From: Rapidithrix thailandica | Lineage (GTDB): Bacteria; Bacteroidota; Bacteroidia; Cytophagales; Flammeovirgaceae | Reading direction: 5' to 3' | Assembly: GCF_039710355.1 (NCBI RefSeq) | Contig: NZ_JBDKWZ010000007.1 | Coordinates: forward strand, 310,001-374,000 | Length of the DNA stretch: 64,000 bases | Part shown: positions 52,605 through 60,033 of the stretch, piece after piece | How positions within the stretch are numbered: position 1 is the first letter of the stretch | How the letters are laid out: the number at the start of each line of letters is the position of its first letter | Notes under the pieces: generated by a model | Told to the model about the DNA's origin: nothing | What the model saw: only the letters and a program-made list of their open reading frames with translations | Databases searched by the model: none | Made by a program: the position numbers and the translations under genes

Positions 52605-53204
52605 GTGAGAGGAGATCTATTTAACTATTATATTATTTACAAGCCTTATGGCATGTTGACACAGTTTATGGATGAGCAAGGACGGCCTACATTGAAAGAC
52701 CTAGGCCCGTTTCCAAAAGATGTGTACCCTGTGGGCAGGTTGGACTTAGACAGCGAAGGCTTGCTTATTTTGACCAATGATGTACAGCTCAATCAGCGTT
52801 TGCTACATCCCAAGCACAAACACCAACGGGAATACTGGGCACAAGTAGAAGGAGCAATCCACCAAGAGGCGCTGAATCAATTAAAAAAGGGGCTTGAGAT
52901 AAAAGTCAACAAAAAGACTTACAAAACACTGCCTGCTCAAGCCTTTGCGATGGAAGAGCCGGAAAATCTTCCTCCCCGTAATCCGCCTATCCGTTACCGG
53001 AAAACAGTCCCTACCTCATGGTTAAAGTTGCAATTGATGGAAGGGAAAAACAGGCAAGTGCGGAAAATGACAGCCAAAGCAGGCTTTCCTACCCTTCGCC
53101 TGATCCGTGCCCGGATAGAAAACCTTTCTCTTGGCAACTTACAACCGGGTGAGGTAAAAGAGCTGCCGCGGAATGCAATTTATAAAGCATTATTTAAAAA
53201 GTAA
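52605..53204 (+). CDS. RluE/RsuA-family rRNA pseudouridine synthase
   Basis: From the GTG at 52605 the product has 199 residues. It begins RGDLFNYYIIYKPYGMLTQF and has GRLDLDSEGLLILTND with the catalytic aspartate of RsuA-type synthases, KHQREYWAQVEG and EGKNRQVRKMTAKAGFPTLRLIR. This family converts uridine to pseudouridine in ribosomal RNA; RluE acts on 23S rRNA. There is no S4 domain, as in RluE. A TTG at 52563 would extend the frame but lies inside a promoter box. Confidence 0.9.
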   Translation: MRGDLFNYYIIYKPYGMLTQFMDEQGRPTLKDLGPFPKDVYPVGRLDLDSEGLLILTNDVQLNQRLLHPKHKHQREYWAQVEGAIHQEALNQLKKGLEIKVNKKTYKTLPAQAFAMEEPENLPPRNPPIRYRKTVPTSWLKLQLMEGKNRQVRKMTAKAGFPTLRLIRARIENLSLGNLQPGEVKELPRNAIYKALFKK

Positions 53205-53291
53205 TTCTTTCTATTTCCGAAAGAGAAACCCCTTCAAAGAGAAGCGTCTCACTTCCAAAATCGAAGGGGTTTTAATGTATTCAAAACTAAT

Positions 53292-54572
53292 CTATAAACC
53301 TTCAACCTCAGCGACTACGAAGGTACTTCCTCCGATAAAGATAAAATCACGGGGACTAGCCGCTGCTTTGGCCTTGTTGATGGCTTCCGCAACACTTTTG
53401 GCCAGTTCGCCTCGGAGTCCTATGTGCAAAGCTTTTTCATACAAAATTCCCGCATCCAAGCCTCTGGGAACTTGTGGCTTACAAAAATAATAACGGGCTT
53501 TTTGGGGCAAGAGCTGTAACAGTTTACCTACCTCTTTGTCTTTGACCATCCCCAATACTATATGCAATTGATCATAGGGATAGCGGGAAATTTGCTCCAC
53601 CACAGTCGCCAGGCCCTCCTCATTGTGGCCGATATCACAAAAGATATACGGTGCTTCACCTAACTGTTGCCACCTGCCTTTGATCCCGGTTAGCTGTTGG
53701 GAGGATTCGATGCCTGTTTTAACAGCGCCTTCGGGGATCTTTAACCGCCCTTGAGTATTGAGTACCTCTATCATTTGTAAGACCCCGCAAATATTAAGGT
53801 GTTGATGTTTTCCCAAAAGAGATGGCATAAATTCCCTATTGGGTTGCTCTTTGTGCACAACGGTGATTTTACCCTTTTCCGATGGAACGACCTGCAATGC
53901 ATCCGAGGCAAAACTCAAAGCGGCATTTACCTCCTCACTTTTTTGTTGAAATACCTGATCCACCCCGGCTTGCCTTTGGCTCACGACTACCGGAACTCCC
54001 GGTTTGATAATACCGGCCTTTTCAAAAGCGATTTTCTCCAGGGTATCGCCTAGCATGTCCACATGGTCAAAACTGATATTGGTAATCAAACAGGCCAGGG
54101 GTTGAATGATGTTGGTAGAGTCAAACCTTCCTCCCAGTCCTACTTCGATCACTGCCACCTCAACCTTTTTCGATTGAAAATAGGCAAAGGCCAAAGCCAC
54201 CGTAATTTCAAAAAACGAAGGTTGTATTTCCTCAATAATGTCCCGAAGTTCTTCAATGAAGTGAATCACAAACTCCTCTTCTATCTCTTGCCCGTCTACC
54301 TTTACTCTTTCCGTAAAGCTCCGCAAGTGAGGGGAAGTATACAGCCCGGTGGTATACCCAGCCGATTGCAGTATGGCTGCAAGCATATGCGAAGAACTTC
54401 CTTTGCCATTGGTGCCTGCAATATGGACCGACTGAAAAGCTTCTTGAGGATTGCCTAAACGTTCACAAAGAATTTGTATATTCCCCAAGTCTTTTTTAAA
54501 TGCCGTATTTCCTACCCGTTGATACATGGGCAGGCGCTCATACATATAATTGAGTGTTTCCTGGAAGTTCAA
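53292..54572 (-). CDS. folC: Dihydrofolate/folylpolyglutamate synthase
   Basis: The 426-residue protein is of normal FolC length. It shows the P-loop VHIAGTNGKGSSSHMLA (residues 48-64), VIEVGLGGRFDSTNII near 140, HVDMLGDTLEKIAFEKAGIIKPG near 170 and GIKGRWQQLGEAPYIFCDIGHNEEGL near 293. It adds glutamate to dihydropteroate and folates. It lies downstream of the TonB cluster on the same strand but is separated from it by a terminator. Confidence 0.95.
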   Translation of the reverse strand: MNFQETLNYMYERLPMYQRVGNTAFKKDLGNIQILCERLGNPQEAFQSVHIAGTNGKGSSSHMLAAILQSAGYTTGLYTSPHLRSFTERVKVDGQEIEEEFVIHFIEELRDIIEEIQPSFFEITVALAFAYFQSKKVEVAVIEVGLGGRFDSTNIIQPLACLITNISFDHVDMLGDTLEKIAFEKAGIIKPGVPVVVSQRQAGVDQVFQQKSEEVNAALSFASDALQVVPSEKGKITVVHKEQPNREFMPSLLGKHQHLNICGVLQMIEVLNTQGRLKIPEGAVKTGIESSQQLTGIKGRWQQLGEAPYIFCDIGHNEEGLATVVEQISRYPYDQLHIVLGMVKDKEVGKLLQLLPQKARYYFCKPQVPRGLDAGILYEKALHIGLRGELAKSVAEAINKAKAAASPRDFIFIGGSTFVVAEVEGL

Positions 54573-54705
54573 GGTATTACGTTTTATTTATAAAGTATCT
54601 AGCAACCAAACCCTATAGCTATAAGGTTTGAAAGGCAATATTACAAAGGAATGCTGATAGAAAGTATGCCTTTGTACAGGTTAATTTTCCCTTTTAGCTA
54701 AAAAG

Positions 54706-54739
54706 GAACGGACGATTGCGGTATGGCAATCGTCCGTTC
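54706..54739 (-). terminator. Terminator of the TonB cluster
   Basis: Perfect 14-bp stem GAACGGACGATTGC/GCAATCGTCCGTTC with a 6-nt loop, followed on the minus strand by CTTTTTAG. It lies about 65 bp past the tonB stop codon. Confidence 0.85.
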
Positions 54740-54805
54740 AATTCAGGTTCTTTATTAAGCAGTCCGCTAGGAAAATCTCCCTGCTTTTGGTTTTGACTCA
54801 ATATA

Positions 54806-55690
54806 CTATCTGGAAGTAATGGTAAAGCGGATTCTTCCCACCGTAAAGGCAGGAGGATTATCTCCGGTAACCGGTGAAAAAGTAAGGTTTTCCACTTCTT
54901 TTTTATATACATTGGCTACGGTCGAGGTCACCGATCGCTTCAGTGTTTTCACCGAAATAACTTCTCCTTCGTCATCAATTTTAATTTCAAACTCTACATA
55001 CCCCGTTTCTCTGGAGTTGTCCACTACGTTTGGCATTTCGTCCCAATTCCAACCGGGCATGTCCAAGGCTGCGCCCCCACTTCCGGTGGAACCTAACAAG
55101 GCATCCGCATTCAGGTTTCCCTCTTTCTTTCCTTGATCGCCCGTTTTATTTTGGTTGCCATTGTTATTTGCCTGGTTTTCATTTGCCGTACCCGTATTGT
55201 TGTCTTTCGAACCGGGAACCGGCTTCAACACGGTTTCCTGATTTACTTTCGGTTTTTCTTCCTTCGGTTTATCCGGCACCGGATCGGGTTCAGGCATTTC
55301 TTCTACCGTTTCTACCGACTCTTCACTTTCGTCTGCCACCGGAGGCACTTCCGTAGGAGTTTCTTCCGGAGTCGGATCCTCTGTTACAGGATCCGGAGAG
55401 GGTTGAGGCTCTTGCACCGGATCTTCAGTGGGCTCTTCCGTAGGGGGAGTTTCCACATCCGGCTTGGCTTTATCCATGCTCTCATTATTATTGGGAGTCG
55501 TTTGGTTTTGAATATCACCGGAGCCAAAGTCCATGGTTCCGAAGTTTACTTCAATTCCATATTGCGGAATTGGAGGGTCAGGCGCTCTCCAGGCAACTAC
55601 AAATATAAGTACGGCAATGACTGCCGCATCCACCAATAAGGTAATGAGTAAAGCCGTACGCTGCCGTTTTTTCTTATTTTCTTCCTCCAT
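54806..55690 (-). CDS. TonB-type energy transducer
   Basis: The 294-residue product has a short cytoplasmic N-terminus, one membrane anchor (ALLITLLVDAAVIAVLIFVVAW), a long P/E-rich periplasmic linker (about residues 65-170, many PTEEP/DPVPE repeats) and a C-terminal domain with YVEFEIKIDDEGEVISVKTLKRS and AFTVGRIRFTITSR, as in TonB/TolA. It transfers proton-motive energy from ExbB/ExbD to outer-membrane proteins. It is the last gene of the exbB-exbD-tonB set. Confidence 0.88.
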   Translation of the reverse strand: MEEENKKKRQRTALLITLLVDAAVIAVLIFVVAWRAPDPPIPQYGIEVNFGTMDFGSGDIQNQTTPNNNESMDKAKPDVETPPTEEPTEDPVQEPQPSPDPVTEDPTPEETPTEVPPVADESEESVETVEEMPEPDPVPDKPKEEKPKVNQETVLKPVPGSKDNNTGTANENQANNNGNQNKTGDQGKKEGNLNADALLGSTGSGGAALDMPGWNWDEMPNVVDNSRETGYVEFEIKIDDEGEVISVKTLKRSVTSTVANVYKKEVENLTFSPVTGDNPPAFTVGRIRFTITSR

Positions 55691-55751
55691 AAATGCTCTA
55701 ACTTAAAGAATGTGTAAAAGAGGTTTGTGTGGAGTGAGTAATGCGTTTGTA

Positions 55752-56144
55752 TTACTCAGGCCGGGTAGCAATGGATACTTTTGCTTTTAATTTTGCAGCA
55801 ATCCCCGCTACATTCACCAAGTATTGAACCGGTACATCTTTATCCACCTGCAATACAACCACCCCTTCTTCCTTCACAGGTAAAATGGACTTCAGTTCGT
55901 CTTCCAGAAAATTATACGGTACCTCCACCTCATTCACATAATACTTAAGATCTTTGGTAATGCCCACATTTACCTTAGGCATCACTTTGGATGAAGCCTT
56001 ACTGGTAGGCACTTTGATAGGTAACCCCGAAGGGGTCACAAAGTTGGAAGTAAGCATAAAAAAGACCAATAACAAAAAGATCATATCTGTCATCGAAGAC
56101 ATGTTGAAACTGGGGTCTACTTTATTTTTTGAGCTTAAAGCCAT
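55752..56144 (-). CDS. ExbD/TolR family protein
   Basis: The 130-residue protein has one N-terminal membrane helix with the conserved aspartate (FNMSSMTDMIFLLLVFFMLT) and a periplasmic domain (VGITKDLKYYVNEVEV, then VVLQVDKDVPVQYLVNVAGIA). It is the partner of the ExbB-like protein encoded 126 bp upstream and feeds the TonB-like protein 60 bp downstream. The proton-motive system would be used for outer-membrane transport or envelope integrity. Confidence 0.93.
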   Translation of the reverse strand: MALSSKNKVDPSFNMSSMTDMIFLLLVFFMLTSNFVTPSGLPIKVPTSKASSKVMPKVNVGITKDLKYYVNEVEVPYNFLEDELKSILPVKEEGVVVLQVDKDVPVQYLVNVAGIAAKLKAKVSIATRPE

Positions 56145-56270
56145 ATTTCAATGTGCAGTTATCAATTAACAAGGAATATATGCCGGTGCGTAATACGGGC
56201 AATTCACAATTTTATGACAAGTAACTTATCCGCAAAGACCGTGTGCCTGCCAGCAACAGGCTGTCTTGAT

Positions 56271-56966
56271 TTAGTTAGGGCGTTGTAATAAGTCGATAAA
56301 TTCAATCGTGGTCACCTCCATGTTGTGAACCACATCCGAAACTTGCCGTACCAGGTAATTGTATGCCACATAAGCGAGGATTCCGACAAAGAGTCCTCCG
56401 GCTGTGGTAATCATGGCCTCGTAAATCCCCGAAGAAAGTAATTTAGGGCTGACCGATCCTTCGTTTTGAGAAATTGCAATAAACGCTTTGATCATTCCGA
56501 TCACCGTTCCGAAAAAGCCGATCATCGGTGCTGCTCCGGAAATTGTCCCTAATACGGAAATGTTTTTTTCCAGTTTGTAGATTTCCAGCCTGCCTACATT
56601 CTCAATGGCAGCCTCGATATTCTTCAAGGAAGAACCGATATGGCTCAGTCCGGAAATCAACATTTTAGCCATCGGAGTCTGATGTTGGTCACAGGCTACT
56701 TTAGCCCGGTTGACGTCTCCGGCCAGTACCGCCTCTTTCACTTTATTCAAAAGAGTACCTGGCTCTTGTTTCGCTTTTCTAAGAATATTAATCCGCTCTA
56801 CGAATACATATACCGAAAATGAAAACAGAAGAAATAAGACAAGCATAGTCAGTCCTCCTTTTTGGATCAATTCCCAAAGTCTAATTTCTTCGACCAATTC
56901 GGGGCTAGTGAGTCCTTCTGTTACGTTCAAAGTGTCCAAAACCTCCTGGAAAAGCAGTAACGTCAT
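56271..56966 (-). CDS. MotA/TolQ/ExbB proton channel family protein
   Basis: The 231-residue product has a first helix near residues 34-55 (GGLTMLVLFLLFSFSVYVFVE), a cytoplasmic loop, then two helices with LGTISGAAPMIGFFGTVIGMIKAF near 136 and AMITTAGGLFVGILAYVAYNYL near 184, the ExbB/TolQ signature. It conducts protons to energise TonB or TolA through ExbD. First gene of the exbB-exbD-tonB set. Confidence 0.94.
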   Translation of the reverse strand: MTLLLFQEVLDTLNVTEGLTSPELVEEIRLWELIQKGGLTMLVLFLLFSFSVYVFVERINILRKAKQEPGTLLNKVKEAVLAGDVNRAKVACDQHQTPMAKMLISGLSHIGSSLKNIEAAIENVGRLEIYKLEKNISVLGTISGAAPMIGFFGTVIGMIKAFIAISQNEGSVSPKLLSSGIYEAMITTAGGLFVGILAYVAYNYLVRQVSDVVHNMEVTTIEFIDLLQRPN

Positions 56967-57181
56967 ATTTGTTTAGGTTTAAATGTTTCAGTTGGTATAA
57001 TTATAAAAAATAAACTAAACAGCAAAAACAGTACTTGATCTGTTCAATCGCTCCCTGTGTCTTGCAAAAAAATATCTTAACTAAAAAGAATACTTCTTGT
57101 TCTTTGATGTTGCCGTTTACACAGCTTTGTACTGCGCCCTCTTTTATGTTATTCGGCCCGGATTGCAGAGAAAGTTAAAGG

Positions 57182-58204
57182 TTAATAGTGTAATAACCAG
57201 GCTCCTGAGTAATCTTTTTTTGCATCTTGTGCCGCTTTACTTCCATCGCCTTTGCCGGCCCGGTCGTCTATAGAAACCCGATAACTGGTACCCGACTGTA
57301 AAATTTTAGCGTTGGAATATCCTTTCTCATTGGCTCCTTTCACTGCAACTTGTGCATTCTTTACCGTGCTATAGCTTCCGATGATTACATAATACCGGCC
57401 CGTTTTGGAAGTAATAATACTTCCCGAAGGTGAAGGCGTTGAAGGTTTTGTATTTTTTTGAGGGTTCTTTGTGTCTTGCCCGGCAGGCGAGACACCTTTC
57501 TCTTTCTCCGAAGTGGGGCTCACTGGTTTACTCTCTGACTCTTTCTGCCCTACAGGAGTCGTTTTACCAGGATTATTATCGGCTTCCCCTTTTGTAGAAT
57601 TGGAAGCCAACTCTATCGCTTCTTCTTTCGTAAAGACATCCACCAGTTTATCATAAGCACTCGGATTAATGATAAAATAAATGGCAAAGACGGTGATAAC
57701 CAACAAAGGAATAAGGATCAGCAAAAGCACCAAATCGGAAGGAGCTTTTTTCACCTGGGAAGTATTGGCCGTTATCTGTGTTTCATACACCGGCTCTGCG
57801 GTCAATTTGGGTAAACCATAGCTTTCCACATTCAGGTTCACATCTTCATCTTTGTCAAAGCGAATATCCCCTTCCACGGTTTTCTTCAACAAACCCAAGC
57901 CTTCCACTTCATAATATCCTTCGGCATCCAAGGCTTCTTTTACTTGAAAAACAAAATCTGCAATATGGGATTCGATATTGGTATAGTCGGCATCTTCGGA
58001 AGACTCCGCAATAAAATCGGTTAATGATTTAGCCCCCAGGGCCAAGGTATCCGGACTAAAGTCGATAGCCACATCCGGAGGGGATATGATCTTATCTTCT
58101 TCGTCAAATTTAGCTCCGGTAGGATAACTGGTAAAAGTCCCCAAGCCGGGTATCAATACTTTTTCATATTGCGCAAGCGCTCTTTTGAAATATTCTTCAA
58201 TCAT
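57182..58204 (-). CDS. HU-CCDC81 and SPOR domain membrane protein
   Basis: The 340-residue product begins with two HU-like repeats of the CCDC81 type (VLIPGLGTFTSYPTGAKFDEEDKIISPPDVAIDF near 16 and YYEVEGLGLLKKTVEGDIRFD near 96). A single membrane helix follows (LVLLLILIPLLVITVFAIYFII, near 160), then a serine/threonine/proline-rich linker, and finally a SPOR domain (RYYVIIGSYSTVKNAQVAVK to VSIDDRAG) that binds peptidoglycan in the periplasm. The cytoplasmic HU part may bind DNA or protein; this is an inference. It sits between the barrel protein and exbB. Confidence 0.88.
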   Translation of the reverse strand: MIEEYFKRALAQYEKVLIPGLGTFTSYPTGAKFDEEDKIISPPDVAIDFSPDTLALGAKSLTDFIAESSEDADYTNIESHIADFVFQVKEALDAEGYYEVEGLGLLKKTVEGDIRFDKDEDVNLNVESYGLPKLTAEPVYETQITANTSQVKKAPSDLVLLLILIPLLVITVFAIYFIINPSAYDKLVDVFTKEEAIELASNSTKGEADNNPGKTTPVGQKESESKPVSPTSEKEKGVSPAGQDTKNPQKNTKPSTPSPSGSIITSKTGRYYVIIGSYSTVKNAQVAVKGANEKGYSNAKILQSGTSYRVSIDDRAGKGDGSKAAQDAKKDYSGAWLLHY

Positions 58205-58269
58205 GGTTTCACTGGTGCTAATTCTCAGATACGAAAAGAATCTACTCCGGGGCCATATTGTTCCCCTGA

Positions 58270-59952
58270 TTAGAATGTATACATGGCTCCGATAAGGGCA
58301 TGGATTCCTTTGGAATTATAATACAAATATCTCTGATATTTTTGGGAAAAGATATTATTAATCGCCAAAAATGCCGACAGGTTCTCAAATACCTTGTATT
58401 CTCCTTGTAAGTTCAAATCAAATATCGGATCCAAAGTAGTGGTACTTCGTTCCGCATTTATTTCCATCGCCTTGATCCCACTCAAAGCATAAGCGCTTGC
58501 CTTGATAGTCAAGAAATCCTGATGGTTATACTGCATCATCAAATCAAACTCGGAAGAAGGGCGATGCCAGGCCTCTGCCAGGTCTTTTGTATTATAATTG
58601 TAAAACTGATACTTCAACACTCCTTTTAGTGGGTTGAAATCAGCTGAAAGTTCTGCAAAGAAATTCAATACATTCGTATTGCCTTCATCGTACAGGATAT
58701 TGAATTTGGCTCTGTTCAATGTGTCATTCACATAAAAGTGTAAATTTTCCACGGCATTGAAGGAAAACCCGGCTCTCAAACCTAACTTCCGGGTAGGAGA
58801 GGCATTCACTCCCGCCTCAAACCTCAATTTTTCATTGGCATGAGCCAAAGGAACACGACTGTTCAAGTAGGGATTTTCACGGGCAAAATCCAGTAGTGTG
58901 CGTTGGTGCAAATTACCGGTGATTTTACCATATGCTTCCAATACATCTTCCACCACCTGATACGTGGCCTGAATGTCCGGGTAGAAATACAAAGACTTCG
59001 CGTCCATGGTTGAATCCGAATTATAGACAATCCGGACTCCGGCCTGTACTTTTAATTTGTCCACCTCCATATTGTAAGAAGGGCTCAAGTAGAACAAGTT
59101 CCGGGTATTGTTTACCCCTTCGTCTTTCCGGTTTGAAAACAATAATTCCAAATCAGCCTTGATAAATGCTTCGTCATTCAGTTCGTATTTGGACCGGAAA
59201 TGCAATTGGAGGTTGTTCTCTCTTGCCCCCAAACGGTCCTGTAAATGATGAAAGTCCAATCCGGAACGGAATTGAAACGGTGTATAACTTTGTGTATTTT
59301 GAACAAACTCCAGCCCACCTTTCACTGTATGATACAGTTGTTTAAGGTCTTTGGCTTCCAGGTTATCGGCCAAGGTATCGTACCCGTAAAAATGAACCAT
59401 TCTCCGGTCATAGCCCAGGTACGTACTGACATCGCCCGTAGGGGTAAAAAACTTCGCATTCCCTTCCAAAAGGTTATGACTGGTACCGCTGAATTCTTTA
59501 TCCACCGGACCCCATACGGAAGATAAATGCTTGGCATGCACCGAGTAATTTATTTTTTCACTGCGCAAAGAACTATGCACTCCTTCAAAATACGGGGTAA
59601 TGTATGAACCTACCCCTCCTTTTACATAATTACCGGTTAAGATTTCCGGATAGGGGCGCTCCATTTTGGCCGCATGAATTTGCGGTTCCAACAATGGCAA
59701 CTCGTAATCCACCAATTGCAATTCATAGGTTTGCCGGGTATCCGGTTTTAATTGCTCGATTTTATCCATTTTCGAATATATCCGTCCGGCAACAGGCAAC
59801 TCTAACACGGATTCTTTCTCCACCCGGAATTCGGCATCTTTCAGATCCGTACTTTCCTTCACAAATTTATCTTGTTGTGCCAATGCTCCGAATGGCAACA
59901 ATGCCACTACTGAAAGGGCCAAGCATTTATAGAGAATTCGATGGAATTTCAT
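58270..59952 (-). CDS. Outer-membrane beta-barrel protein of the TonB-linked cluster
   Basis: The 560-residue product has a signal peptide (ending ALAQ) and then many alternating strands with aromatic girdles (for example LDIHH-type LDFHHLQDRLG, NNLQLHFRSKYELNDEAFIKADLELLFSN), ending in a terminal phenylalanine (GAMYTF) typical of barrel insertion. No plug domain of a full TonB-dependent receptor is evident. Within the cluster it lies between the TPR protein and the HU-SPOR gene. Substrate is unknown. Confidence 0.78.
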   Translation of the reverse strand: MKFHRILYKCLALSVVALLPFGALAQQDKFVKESTDLKDAEFRVEKESVLELPVAGRIYSKMDKIEQLKPDTRQTYELQLVDYELPLLEPQIHAAKMERPYPEILTGNYVKGGVGSYITPYFEGVHSSLRSEKINYSVHAKHLSSVWGPVDKEFSGTSHNLLEGNAKFFTPTGDVSTYLGYDRRMVHFYGYDTLADNLEAKDLKQLYHTVKGGLEFVQNTQSYTPFQFRSGLDFHHLQDRLGARENNLQLHFRSKYELNDEAFIKADLELLFSNRKDEGVNNTRNLFYLSPSYNMEVDKLKVQAGVRIVYNSDSTMDAKSLYFYPDIQATYQVVEDVLEAYGKITGNLHQRTLLDFARENPYLNSRVPLAHANEKLRFEAGVNASPTRKLGLRAGFSFNAVENLHFYVNDTLNRAKFNILYDEGNTNVLNFFAELSADFNPLKGVLKYQFYNYNTKDLAEAWHRPSSEFDLMMQYNHQDFLTIKASAYALSGIKAMEINAERSTTTLDPIFDLNLQGEYKVFENLSAFLAINNIFSQKYQRYLYYNSKGIHALIGAMYTF

Positions 59953-60033
59953 TCTGTGTTATGTGTTAGTTTGTAATGTATTTAAAAGGAACTCCAGGCT
60001 TTCTTCCCCCGCTTCCGGTTCTTGTATGACCTG

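Noticed and set aside
55133..55639. Long plus-strand frame antisense to tonB, rich in Arg and Phe
   Set aside because: It is the complement of the proline/glutamate-rich TonB linker, where antisense frames stay open by composition.
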